Positions 7,250 through 15,500 are shown, counted from the stretch's first letter. The stretch is 15,521 nt of DNA from Christensenellaceae bacterium (GCA_017881705.1 JADGQP010000007.1:1-15521); one strand, 5' to 3'. The notes: generated by a model not told the origin, from the letters alone. Translations and numbers: made by a program.

Positions 7250-7849
7250 ATGGAAACGCCGGTATCTCAGGCACGGTTGATCCTTGCATCCGGCTCGCCG
7301 CGCAGGCGCGAGCTGTTGGCTTATTTTGGGCTCCCTTTCGCGGTTGTTCCCTCCGACGCCGAAGAAAACGCCTCCGGCTCCGGCCTGGAGCGGGTAGCGG
7401 CCTTAGCGCGCCTTAAAGGTGCGGAAGTGTTTCAAAAATACCCTTCCCTACCGGTACTGTCCGCCGATACGCTGGTGTGCCTGGATGATCAGGTGCTTGG
7501 CAAGCCCTTAGGCGAGGCGGACGCGTTTCGGATGCTCACACTGCTGTCCGGCCGCTGGCACTCCGTCTACACGGGGGTTTGCCTGCGCACGCCCGACGGG
7601 CGGATACGCGAGCGGGTGGAAACCACACGCGTGAAATTCCGTTATGCCTCGCCCGGCGAGATTGTCCGCTACGTAAACACAGGCGAACCGATGGACAAAG
7701 CGGGCGCGTATGCCATGCAGGAAATAGGCGGCATTTTCGTGGAACGTATCGAGGGCAGTCCAACCAACGTGATCGGCCTGCCGCTGGCCGCGGTGGCGAC
7801 GCTTTTACAGGCTGCCGGTATTCTCCCGGGAGATGAAGTTACGCAGTAA
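7250..7849 (+). CDS. maf: Maf family nucleoside triphosphate pyrophosphatase
   Basis: Maf proteins hydrolyse non-canonical or pyrimidine nucleoside triphosphates to the monophosphate and pyrophosphate. They act in house-cleaning and, in Bacillus, have been linked to septum inhibition. Start chosen at 7250 (199 residues), because GGGAGGA lies about 10 bases upstream. An upstream in-frame ATG at 7193 lies before the predicted transcription start. Motifs: ASGSPRR (13-19) at the N-terminus, ADT (72-74) with the likely catalytic Asp73, GEPMDKAGAYAMQ (145-157) and SPTNVIGLPL (170-179). Length is normal. It is first in the cluster, as in many Bacillota where maf precedes (radC-)mreBCD. The ADT and DKAGAY motifs fit the Maf/YhdE type, which prefers dTTP or UTP, but that is a family-level inference. 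The gap to mreB is only 36 bases, so they are probably co-transcribed. Confidence 0.96.
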   Translation: METPVSQARLILASGSPRRRELLAYFGLPFAVVPSDAEENASGSGLERVAALARLKGAEVFQKYPSLPVLSADTLVCLDDQVLGKPLGEADAFRMLTLLSGRWHSVYTGVCLRTPDGRIRERVETTRVKFRYASPGEIVRYVNTGEPMDKAGAYAMQEIGGIFVERIEGSPTNVIGLPLAAVATLLQAAGILPGDEVTQ

Positions 7850-7885
7850 ACAAACTACAGGCTGATATTTGATCATCAGGAACGG

Positions 7886-8926
7886 ATGTGTGAACAGATG
7901 GCTTTCGCAGCGCATGACCTGGGCATCGATTTGGGCACCAGCAATACGCTTGTGTACGTCGGGGGCAAAAACATCGTCGTTAATGAACCGACCATCGTCG
8001 TGGTGGAAAGCACCAACGAGCGGCGCGTGCGCGCGGTGGGCGATGACGCGAAGATTATGCTTGGGCGTACCACGGAAGGCGTAATGGCCATCCGGCCCAT
8101 GCGCGATGGTGTGATCACCGATTTTGACATGACTCGTATCCTCCTGCAGTATTTTACACGTAAGGCCATCGGTTCCAGCTACCTGATCAAACCGAGGCTG
8201 TTTTTAACCTATCCCTGCTCCATCTCCAGCATCGAACAGCGTGCGGTCATGGAAGCCGCCAAGTGCGCGGGCGGGCGCAAGATCTACATGGTGGAAAAGC
8301 CTTTCGCCGCGGCCCTGGGCAGCGGGCTGCCGGTATTCGAGCCCAACGGATGCATGATCGTGGATATCGGCGGGGGCACCACGGATGTTTCCGTAATTTC
8401 GCTGGGCGGCGTAGTGATCAGCCATTCCATCCGCGTGGGCGGGGGCAAGCTGGACGAGGCGATCATCAACTTTATCAAGCGCGAGTTCAACATCCTCATT
8501 GGCGATCGCACCGCCGAGGAAGTCAAGCTGGATCTGGGCGCGGCGCTTCCCATACGGGAGGAGCGGCGCGCGCGTATCCGCGGCCGTGACATGGTAACCA
8601 ACCTGCCGCAGACCACCGAAATAACCTCCAGCCAGATCTACGAAGCCATCCACGAACCCTGCCTGGCTATTTTAAGCGCCATCAAGTGGGTGCTGGAACG
8701 CACGCCGCCAGAGCTCGCGGCGGATGTAATGCACAACGGCATTTACATCACCGGCGGCGGCGCGCTGCTTTACGGCATGGATCAAATGATCGCCAGCGAA
8801 CTGGGCATTCCCGTGATGCTGGCCAAGGAACCCATGGATTGCGCGGCGCTGGGTCTGGGTAATATTATTGAAAATTTCGATCTTCTCCAAAGGTTGGGCA
8901 GAACCAGCTTCCTGAAGCAGAACTGA
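7886..8926 (+). CDS. mreB: Rod-shape-determining actin homologue MreB
   Basis: MreB forms membrane-associated filaments that guide lateral wall synthesis by RodA and PBP2. The 346-residue length is typical. Visible actin-fold motifs are phosphate-1 DLGTSNT (15-21), phosphate-2 DIGGGTTD (160-167) and the adenosine motif GIYITGGGALL around G290-G292. The start at 7886 has a modest AGGAAC site only about 4 bases upstream. The in-frame ATG at 7898 (residue 5) has no better site and is an alternative. Bacillota often carry paralogues (Mbl, MreBH), but the linkage to mreC and mreD directly downstream makes mreB the best name. The classical neighbour radC is absent between maf and mreB. Confidence 0.96.
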   Translation: MCEQMAFAAHDLGIDLGTSNTLVYVGGKNIVVNEPTIVVVESTNERRVRAVGDDAKIMLGRTTEGVMAIRPMRDGVITDFDMTRILLQYFTRKAIGSSYLIKPRLFLTYPCSISSIEQRAVMEAAKCAGGRKIYMVEKPFAAALGSGLPVFEPNGCMIVDIGGGTTDVSVISLGGVVISHSIRVGGGKLDEAIINFIKREFNILIGDRTAEEVKLDLGAALPIREERRARIRGRDMVTNLPQTTEITSSQIYEAIHEPCLAILSAIKWVLERTPPELAADVMHNGIYITGGGALLYGMDQMIASELGIPVMLAKEPMDCAALGLGNIIENFDLLQRLGRTSFLKQN

Positions 8927-8932
8927 ACCTTC

Positions 8933-8949
8933 TCAGGCGACGAGCCTGA
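8933..8949 (+). other. Small intercistronic hairpin between mreB and mreC
   Basis: TCAGGC and GCCTGA form a 6-bp stem around a 5-base loop, 7 bases after the mreB stop codon. No T run follows, so it is not a convincing terminator. It could act as an mRNA processing or stability element separating highly expressed mreB from mreC, but this is speculation. Confidence 0.3.
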
Positions 8950-8976
8950 ACCACGCCATAAGCCGGAGGATCGTCC

Positions 8977-10215
8977 ATGAACCCAAAGCAACCCAAACCG
9001 GAGCGTAAAAGGAAAACCGAACACGGCGCCAAACCCCTTGTGCGCCGTGTAATCGCGGTCGCGGCCGTGCTTGTACTGCTGGGGCTTGGCGGTTCCCACA
9101 TCCTTTACCTGGTTACCAAGATCGACCTGTTCAGCAAGCCCGAAAACATTGCGGCGCGTGTGATCACCCCGATACAAACAGGGTTTTCGAGTATTGTGAA
9201 TTCGGTGGTGGATTACCTGTATACGCTCAAGTACCGCGCCAATATAGAGCTGGCCTACAACCAGCTTAAGGACGAAAACGAACAGCTCGTTTACCAGGCG
9301 ATGCTGGCCGACGAGCTGGAACAAAAACTGACCGTATACGAAAACATGTATGATGAAATTTCCGAAAACGAAAGCATGAACCCCCTCGTAGCCACGGTGA
9401 TCAACCATGACCAGAGCAATTACTTTTCCGTCTTTACCATCAACAAAGGCTCCAACGACGGCGTACAGGATTATATGGCCGTCACCATGGAAGGGGCGCT
9501 GGTAGGCTATACCTACAACGTTACGGCCACCAAATCCAGCGTGCGTACCATTATCGACAGCCAGGCCAGCATCGCGGCGCTCATCTCCTCCACCCGCGAC
9601 CAGGGCACCGTGCGCGGTACGCTGGGCGTGGACGGCACGGCACTGTGCCGCATGTACTACCTGCCGGACGATCACCTGCCGCGTCCGGGCGACACGGTGG
9701 TAACCTCGGGCGTTGGCATGTCGTTTCCCAAGGGCATCCCTATCGGCACCGTACGCGAAAGCACGCGCGGCATGGAAAGCAACAAGAGCTATATCGTCGT
9801 GGAACCCAAGGCGGATTTTGAGCATATCGAGTACGTTCTGGTGCTTCGTTACCAGCCGCAGGCCGAAGCCGTGCAGGCGCGTTCCAGCAGCAGCGATTCC
9901 CTTACGTTTACACCGGTGGACACCGAACAGCCCGTCCCCACCATCCAAATCGGCTCCGATTTTTACCAGCTCGCGCCCACGCCGGTGCCGACCGCTACAC
10001 CCACCCCCACGCCGATCAATGGCAGCGGCCTGCTCAACAGCCAGACACCCCCGACTGAACCTACGCCTTCCCCGGCGGACGACAGCGGAAACCTGGAATA
10101 CCAGGTGCCAAGCAGTATGGCTACCGAAAACACCTATGGCTTTACCCTCGCGCCAACCGCCACCCCGTCTCCCACGCCGCCCCCGCTGGATGTCTCCGTG
10201 GAGGCGGATCAATAG
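8977..10215 (+). CDS. mreC: Rod-shape-determining protein MreC with Pro/Thr-rich C-terminal tail
   Basis: MreC is a single-pass extracellular scaffold that links MreB and MreD to PBP2. GGAGGA lies about 7 bases before the ATG. Residues 1-24 are a basic cytoplasmic tail and residues about 25-46 a membrane helix. Residues about 75-125 are a coiled coil (LAYNQLKDENEQL region). Residues about 128-290 are the MreC beta domain, with VVTSGVGMSFPKGIPIGTV marking its second half. After the core ends near VLVLRYQP, an additional stretch of about 120 residues (291-412) is low complexity, with PTPVPTATPTPTP and further Thr/Pro clusters. Such tails are not part of the classical B. subtilis or E. coli protein and look like a wall-spanning spacer. 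The stop codon TAG overlaps the GTG of mreD by one base. Confidence 0.96.
   Translation: MNPKQPKPERKRKTEHGAKPLVRRVIAVAAVLVLLGLGGSHILYLVTKIDLFSKPENIAARVITPIQTGFSSIVNSVVDYLYTLKYRANIELAYNQLKDENEQLVYQAMLADELEQKLTVYENMYDEISENESMNPLVATVINHDQSNYFSVFTINKGSNDGVQDYMAVTMEGALVGYTYNVTATKSSVRTIIDSQASIAALISSTRDQGTVRGTLGVDGTALCRMYYLPDDHLPRPGDTVVTSGVGMSFPKGIPIGTVRESTRGMESNKSYIVVEPKADFEHIEYVLVLRYQPQAEAVQARSSSSDSLTFTPVDTEQPVPTIQIGSDFYQLAPTPVPTATPTPTPINGSGLLNSQTPPTEPTPSPADDSGNLEYQVPSSMATENTYGFTLAPTATPSPTPPPLDVSVEADQ
10200..10204 (+). promoter_or_regulatory. Ribosome binding site of mreD, inside the mreC coding region
   Basis: GGAGG at 10200-10204 lies 10 bases upstream of the GTG at 10215, within the last codons of mreC. 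Together with the one-base TAGTG stop/start overlap, this points to translational coupling of mreC and mreD and fixes the unusual GTG start. Confidence 0.7.
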
Positions 10216-10760
10216 TGATTAAGAAAGGAATTAAATTCGCCGTTCTCACCCTGCTGTGCTACCTGCTGGAATCCACAGTGGCGTCAAACATCGCTATCCT
10301 GAACGTCGCGCCAAACATCGCCCTGGCAATCGCCGCGGCGGTCAGCGTAGGCTTGGGGAGAAAGTATACGTTTGTACTCTCGGTCACGGTCGGGTATCTG
10401 CTGGAGATTATGATGCCGCCGCTGAACTACTTTTACCTGATCCTTTATCCCGTATGCGCGATGCTGGGCGCGCTGGTGTTTTCGGATAAAAGCGAGCGGA
10501 GGCTGGAGGAGGAGCGCACGCGGGGCAAGCGCGCAACCAACCTGCCGCCGCATACGCGCACAGTTCTTTGCGCCGTAATCAGTTCGGCGATCTTCGAAAC
10601 CGTCAACCTGCTGTATATTTATCTCAACGGCGTACAGCTGGACGGCGGCCATTACCAGCGGGCTTTGATCAGCGTTATATACACCACGGCGCTCGCGGGG
10701 CTTTTACAGTTTCCCGTCCGCTGGTGGATGGACATATACAAGCTTAAAAAAGCGCGATAA
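10215..10760 (+). CDS. mreD: Rod-shape-determining membrane protein MreD
   Basis: MreD is a small integral membrane component of the elongasome. The 181-residue product is strongly hydrophobic, with about five to six predicted membrane segments (near 7-25, 31-48, 52-68, 70-90, 118-138 and 148-168) and a charged cytoplasmic-type loop at about 92-115 rich in Glu and Arg. The pattern APNIALAIAAAVSVGLGRKY followed by VGYLLEIM matches the family pattern of Pro-hydrophobic-Gly repeats. Primary sequence conservation in this family is weak, so the name rests on topology, size and its position between mreC and PBP2. It starts with GTG and overlaps the mreC stop. The 78 bases after it hold only weak stem-forming sequence before the next gene. 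Confidence 0.92.
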   Translation: MIKKGIKFAVLTLLCYLLESTVASNIAILNVAPNIALAIAAAVSVGLGRKYTFVLSVTVGYLLEIMMPPLNYFYLILYPVCAMLGALVFSDKSERRLEEERTRGKRATNLPPHTRTVLCAVISSAIFETVNLLYIYLNGVQLDGGHYQRALISVIYTTALAGLLQFPVRWWMDIYKLKKAR

Positions 10761-10838
10761 ACCGCACCCCGCGTTCAGGCAGGCCGCCTGCGCCCCACTT
10801 TTTGCCGTAAGGCGCGGAGGCTGCGGAAAGGAGGACCC

Positions 10839-13355
10839 ATGCTATCATCACCAAATCGAAGGCTGGACCGCAGGGATTATAACCCACGGATGCGTTACCT
10901 GGTGTTTTTGTTCATCGTGATCGCGATGTTTTTATATCTGGTATGGGGACTGGTCAACCTGCAGCTCGTTTCCGGCTCGGATTACGCCACAAGCGCGGAA
11001 AGCCGGCGCACCACCAAGGTAACCCTACGCGGAAGCCGTGGCATGATTACCGATGCGGACGCCGTAATCCTCGCCAAGGACGATAAAGTATACAACGTCA
11101 CTTTCTACAGGGACGCTTCCCAAAACAGCAAGGACGCCTATATTGCTTTCACCCAGTCCATTTCGGACACCATCGATATCATTGAGCAAAACGGCGGTAA
11201 GCTCAGCGTAAGTTTCGTCATCGAGCGCGACCCCGTCACAAATGAATGGAAGTTCAATTTCGGTTCCGGCGTAGACGAGTCGGTATTGCAGAAGCGCGAA
11301 ACGATGTGGCGCGACAATAACTACTACTCCACCACCAGCGTTCCAACGCCTGCCATAGCTATTGAAAAATTGAAGCAGCGCTTCCAGATCCCCGCCGATA
11401 TGAGCGAGGCGAGAATGCTGCAGGTGATGGCCGTATACTCCGAAATGCAGATGAACCTGTACAACTCCCAACCCATCGTTATCGCGGAGGATGTGTCCTA
11501 CGAAACGGTAATCGCCATCGAAACCCGTTCCATGACGCTTTCAGGCATGGAAATCGCCGTTGGCACCAAGCGCGTGTACCCGCGCAGCACCCTGGCCGCG
11601 CAGGTAATCGGCTACATCGGCGCCATTCCCTCGCAGTCCAAGTGGGAGGAGCTCTCCCCCAAAGGTTATAAATACAGCGACAACATCGGTTTGGACGGCA
11701 TCGAAGCCTCCATGGAAGACTGGTTGACTCAGGACAGCGATGCCAGGCAGGGATACAAGATCGTCGAGCGTGACAGCGTGGGCAAAATCACCCGCGAATT
11801 AAGCTACGTCGAACCGCAGGACGGCAACAACGTAAAGCTCACCATCTACGCCAGCTATCAGCAGCAGGCGGAACGCGCGCTGGCAAAAAACGTGGCCACC
11901 ACCCGTGCCGCACAGGAAACAAAGCTGATGGACAACACCTGGCTGGAAGCCAATAAAAGCGATATTCAAATCCGCAACTGGATGAAATATCCCCTGTCGC
12001 TGGCCGACCGCGCCGCTATGATGGTAATCGATATGCAGGGTCGTGTGCTCGCCATGGCCAATTACCCCACCTATGACCTTAACGCCCTGGTGGCGGGCGG
12101 GGATGAAAGCAAGCAGATTTTAAAGGACGATCGGAACCTGTTAATGAACTACAACATTCAGGCGCGCGGCACGCCAGGTTCAATTTTTAAGATGGTTTCC
12201 GCCTTAGGCTCCATGATGGAGGGCGAGTTACTGCCCAATGAAATCATCAGCGACGCGGGCGCGTTCACCCTCTACACGACCGATCTTACCACCGCGCCGC
12301 GCTGCTGGATCAGCGAATCGCAGCGTTATAAACATCAAAACCAAACCATCGTGCAAGGCCTGGAGCACAGCTGCAACTACTTTTTCTACACGCTGGGCGC
12401 GAGGCTTGGCGAAACGCGGCTATACCAATACGCATCCGAGTTTGGCCTCACCAGCAAAACCGGCATAGACCTGCCGGGCGAACAGCGCAGCATCGTAGGC
12501 TGTCAAACCAGCCTGTACGACCCCGACAAGGCGATGGACGAATACTCGCAGGATACCGCCGTGCCGATCATCGTGTTCAACTCAATCAAAAAGCATCTGA
12601 AAAACCAGGGTGCCATCCGCAACATCACCTATGACGACGAGCACCTTAACCGCTGCATCAAACGCCTGATGGACATGGCCGTGAATACCGCGCAGACCGA
12701 CTGGGTCGTAAGCATGCGCCCCATCCTGATGGAAGAATTGAATATGACCCGCGAGATGGTTTACCTGCAAGCCGTCATCGGCGACCTGTACAATTACTTA
12801 AACGATATCAAGTGGGGCGGCGCGCAGACCATACAGGTGGCTATCGGGCAGTCCATCACCACGGTTACGCCCGCCGCCGTAAGCCGATATGCCGCCGCCG
12901 TGGGTAATGGCGGCACCGTGTACAACCTGTCGATTGTGGATAGCATCACCTCGCCCGAGGGCGATATTCTAAGCCAGCGAACACCGTCCGTCATGAACAA
13001 ATTCGAGGGCGCGGAAGAATACCTTAAGCTAATCCTGGAAGGTATGAAAGGCGTGGTTGACGAAGAAAGCGGCACCGCGACCAAGTACTTCAAAGACTGG
13101 AAATACCGCAACGACGTCTGCGCCAAGACAGGAACGGCCGAAGTCACCACCATCGACCTGGAAAACAACGCCTGGTTTATTATGCTGGCTCCGTACGATA
13201 AGCCGGAAATCGCCGTGGTCGTGTTTATCCCCAGCGGGCACAGCGGCGGCGAGGCCAGCCTGGCCGCGCGCGAGTTTGTTACCTGGTACCTGGACCAGAA
13301 AACATTGCGAACAGACAGCGGTGTGTTCCCGGGCGGAAACCTTCTGTCGCCGTAA
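10839..13355 (+). CDS. mrdA: Class B penicillin-binding protein 2 (elongasome transpeptidase)
   Basis: A D,D-transpeptidase that cross-links new peptidoglycan and pairs with RodA. AAAGGAGG lies 4 bases before the ATG. Residues about 19-41 form a membrane anchor. RGSRGMITD (about 67-75) is the RG.I.D motif of the N-terminal (pedestal) domain. The transpeptidase has all three catalytic motifs: S448-I-F-K451 (preceded by ARGTPG), S511-C-N513 and K763-T-G765. At 838 residues it is longer than E. coli PBP2 (633) and B. subtilis PbpA (716). Much of the excess lies between DLPGE (544-548) and WGGAQTIQVAIGQ (from 659), where about 110 residues occur instead of the roughly 30 typical of the family. 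That extra part is charged and looks helical, with no recognised domain. Its place after mreD and before rodA supports the elongation role over the divisome PBP3. Confidence 0.96.
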   Translation: MLSSPNRRLDRRDYNPRMRYLVFLFIVIAMFLYLVWGLVNLQLVSGSDYATSAESRRTTKVTLRGSRGMITDADAVILAKDDKVYNVTFYRDASQNSKDAYIAFTQSISDTIDIIEQNGGKLSVSFVIERDPVTNEWKFNFGSGVDESVLQKRETMWRDNNYYSTTSVPTPAIAIEKLKQRFQIPADMSEARMLQVMAVYSEMQMNLYNSQPIVIAEDVSYETVIAIETRSMTLSGMEIAVGTKRVYPRSTLAAQVIGYIGAIPSQSKWEELSPKGYKYSDNIGLDGIEASMEDWLTQDSDARQGYKIVERDSVGKITRELSYVEPQDGNNVKLTIYASYQQQAERALAKNVATTRAAQETKLMDNTWLEANKSDIQIRNWMKYPLSLADRAAMMVIDMQGRVLAMANYPTYDLNALVAGGDESKQILKDDRNLLMNYNIQARGTPGSIFKMVSALGSMMEGELLPNEIISDAGAFTLYTTDLTTAPRCWISESQRYKHQNQTIVQGLEHSCNYFFYTLGARLGETRLYQYASEFGLTSKTGIDLPGEQRSIVGCQTSLYDPDKAMDEYSQDTAVPIIVFNSIKKHLKNQGAIRNITYDDEHLNRCIKRLMDMAVNTAQTDWVVSMRPILMEELNMTREMVYLQAVIGDLYNYLNDIKWGGAQTIQVAIGQSITTVTPAAVSRYAAAVGNGGTVYNLSIVDSITSPEGDILSQRTPSVMNKFEGAEEYLKLILEGMKGVVDEESGTATKYFKDWKYRNDVCAKTGTAEVTTIDLENNAWFIMLAPYDKPEIAVVVFIPSGHSGGEASLAAREFVTWYLDQKTLRTDSGVFPGGNLLSP

Positions 13356-13463
13356 TACAGCCGCCCGGGTTCCCGGCACGAAAAAACGGCGCGCTCCACA
13401 AATGCTTCCTAAACGCTACCGGGAAACGCGTCAACATTATCTGACGGGCAGGGAGGGAAACGG

Positions 13464-14240
13464 ATGAGCCAGGCATGGATGGTCGCCTCGGGTAAAGGCG
13501 GCGTCGGAAAGTCCACCGTAACGGCCGCGTTGGCCGCGGCGCTGGCGCGCCGGCAACTGCCAACCGTCGCCGTGGATACGGATATGGGCCTACGCAGCCT
13601 GGATATGCTGCTGGGCCTTCAGGATCGGATTGTGTACGACGTCGTGGATGTGATCAACAAAGATTGCAAGCTCAAATACGCGCTGGTGCAGTATACCCTG
13701 TCGCCCGCACTGTCCCTCCTGCCGGCTTCCCAGTTGGGCAACTGGGAAGATATCTCCGCCGACAGGCTCGCGCGTGTCGTGCACAAGCTGAAAAAGCGCT
13801 TTTCCTACGTGCTCATGGACGCACCCGCCGGCCTGGAGCGGGGGCTTAGCACGCTTACGGCGCTTACGGACTTTTCTCTGTTGGTGGTCACGCCGGATGA
13901 TGTGTCCATCCGCGACGCGGAGCGGGTGATCGCCCTTTTGGATGGACAGCATAAACCCAAACCGATGCTGGTGGTCAACCGCGTGGTTGCGCAGCTGGTG
14001 GAAAGCGGGGATATGTACAGCCCGCAGGTCGTGGCCGACACATTGGATGTTCCGCTGCTGGGCTATGTGCCCGAAGATATGGCCGTGCTGCGCGCGCTGG
14101 CCCGCCACCATACCGTACTGGATGAAAACGGCCCCGCGCGGGACGCGCTTTTACGCATCAGCCGGCGGTTCGTGGGCGAATATGTGCCCATGCCGCCGCT
14201 CAAGCGCAAACGTCGCTTCTTTTTCTTTACACGCGGCTGA
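13464..14240 (+). CDS. minD: Division-site-selecting ATPase MinD, without adjacent minC or minE
   Basis: MinD is a membrane-binding ParA-type ATPase that normally recruits the FtsZ inhibitor MinC. Motifs: deviant Walker A GKGGVGKST (10-18) with signature Lys11 and Lys16, DTDMGLRSLDMLLGL (38-52) with Asp38 and Asp40 matching known MinD positions, and switch II DAPAG (119-123). Its C-terminus (246-258) is LKRKRRFFFFTRG, a basic plus four-Phe tail that fits the amphipathic membrane-targeting role but is unusually blunt. The ATG has GGGAGGG about 7 bases upstream. The 108-base gap before it (13356-13463) and the 57-base gap after it are both too short to hold minC or minE. A general ParA-like ATPase is the alternative, but the D38/D40 and tail features favour MinD. 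Confidence 0.93.
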   Translation: MSQAWMVASGKGGVGKSTVTAALAAALARRQLPTVAVDTDMGLRSLDMLLGLQDRIVYDVVDVINKDCKLKYALVQYTLSPALSLLPASQLGNWEDISADRLARVVHKLKKRFSYVLMDAPAGLERGLSTLTALTDFSLLVVTPDDVSIRDAERVIALLDGQHKPKPMLVVNRVVAQLVESGDMYSPQVVADTLDVPLLGYVPEDMAVLRALARHHTVLDENGPARDALLRISRRFVGEYVPMPPLKRKRRFFFFTRG

Positions 14241-14264
14241 TCCTGCCCCGCGTTTGTCACCCCT

Positions 14265-14290
14265 CGGGGCGTCGGCCCCGGAAAGGAGGG
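14265..14290 (+). promoter_or_regulatory. Hairpin abutting the rodA ribosome binding site
   Basis: CGGGGC (14265-14270) and GCCCCG (14275-14280) form a 6-bp, GC-only stem with a 4-base loop. The Shine-Dalgarno AAAGGAGGG (14282-14290) begins two bases later. An upstream CCCCT (14260-14264) could pair with the GGGG instead, giving an alternative fold. This arrangement could modulate initiation of rodA, which also has a weak TTG start. No T run follows it, so it is not an obvious terminator. Confidence 0.4.
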
Positions 14291-14297
14291 ATTGCCC

Positions 14298-15500
14298 TTG
14301 ACGCTCAACGAATCCAGACATTCGCGCGCGCATTTTGATTATCTGCTGACGGCGCTGGTGTATATTCTGGCAGCCTTCGGTGTGTTGTGCGTGTCGGTAG
14401 CCACGTTTTCCACCTCCTCCAGCACCGAGGGTACATTGCTCAACTACATTGTCGCATCCCATTACGGCGTACGCCAGGCGATTTTCTTTTTAATCTCCCC
14501 CATCGTCGTGGGCGTGGTTTCCTTTTTCCCTCACGAGTTTATCCGGCGGCGTTCCCAGCTGTTTTATTATCTGGCCTGCGGAATGCTGCTGGTCGTTTTG
14601 GTAGCAAGCCAGGCGGCCGGCGTGAAAGCGTGGATTGATATCCTGTGGGGATATACCCTGCAGCCTTCCGAATTCGTCAAACTGGCCTGTATCATCGTAT
14701 GCGCCAAGTTCTTGGAAAAAAACGACGACCCCATGGGTTCCTGGAGCGGCGCGCTGAAATTGATGACGCTGATGATCATTCCCTGGGCGCTCACGCTGGT
14801 TGCGGGCGAAATGGGTTCCGTACTGGTTATGATTTTCATTTTCGGCGTCATGCTGTTTTTCGGCGGCATCCGCCTTAAAATCCTCGGGGGCATCATCGCG
14901 GCGGGCGTAATCGGCATCGCGGTGCTGTACGCCTTTACGATCTCCACAGGGTTGGATAATTACCGCATTACGCGCATCCTGTCGTTCATCAACCCGAGCC
15001 TCGTGGATTCGGCGGCCACCTACCAGGTGGATAACGCCAAGATGGCCATAGGCTCAGGCGGTTTGTCCGGCATCGGTACTTTCATACAGGGCAGTTTCAG
15101 CCAGCTGAATTATGTGCCGGAAGATTGGACGGATTTTATTTTCTCCTCGATCGGCGAGGCGTTTGGCTTTATCGGCAGCATGTTCGTAGTAGGCATGTAC
15201 CTGCTGATCGTGCTTCGGTTGATGTACCTCGCACGTTACACCGTGGACCGTTTCGGCCAGATGATTATTATCGGTGTTATGGCGATGATGCTTTTCCACG
15301 TGTTTGAAAACGTAGGCATGAACACGGGGCTGGTGCCCGTGGCCGGTATACCGCTGCCGTTTTTAAGCTACGGAGGCAGCAACCTGATTACGAACATGGC
15401 GGGCATCGGCCTGGTACTCAACGTTGTACGCAACCGCAGCGTAATCAACCCCGAACTGCCCACGCCCCAAACCCGCATCAAGGGTAAATACATACGCTAA
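14298..15500 (+). CDS. rodA: SEDS peptidoglycan glycosyltransferase RodA
   Basis: RodA polymerises lipid II into glycan strands and works with PBP2. The start is TTG at 14298 (400 residues). An earlier in-frame TTG at 14292 lies only 2 bases from the GGAGG core, too close for initiation, while 14298 has about 8 bases spacing. The protein is a polytopic membrane protein with about ten helices. SEDS motifs: LQPSEFVKLA in the first third, EDWTDFIFSSIGE (its TDFIF Asp corresponds to the essential loop Asp of the family), and GMNTGLVPVAGIPLPFLSYG near the end. The usual GEE.G.xG is GEAFGFIG here, a small deviation. FtsW is the paralogous alternative, but linkage to mreBCD and PBP2 favours RodA. 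It is the last gene seen and the window ends 21 bases later. Confidence 0.95.
   Translation: MTLNESRHSRAHFDYLLTALVYILAAFGVLCVSVATFSTSSSTEGTLLNYIVASHYGVRQAIFFLISPIVVGVVSFFPHEFIRRRSQLFYYLACGMLLVVLVASQAAGVKAWIDILWGYTLQPSEFVKLACIIVCAKFLEKNDDPMGSWSGALKLMTLMIIPWALTLVAGEMGSVLVMIFIFGVMLFFGGIRLKILGGIIAAGVIGIAVLYAFTISTGLDNYRITRILSFINPSLVDSAATYQVDNAKMAIGSGGLSGIGTFIQGSFSQLNYVPEDWTDFIFSSIGEAFGFIGSMFVVGMYLLIVLRLMYLARYTVDRFGQMIIIGVMAMMLFHVFENVGMNTGLVPVAGIPLPFLSYGGSNLITNMAGIGLVLNVVRNRSVINPELPTPQTRIKGKYIR

Noticed and set aside
8782..10212. 476-residue minus-strand open frame opposite mreC
   Set aside because: It is an antisense shadow of mreC and the end of mreB, with no ribosome binding site and biased composition.
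10776..10803. Possible attenuator between mreD and PBP2
   Set aside because: Only 5-bp overlapping stems (around GCAGG/CCTGC) form and the following T run is short and 6 bases away, so it is too weak to call.
13356..13463. Possible remnant of minC before minD
   Set aside because: The 108 bases show no similarity I can see to a minC end and contain no open frame of useful length.
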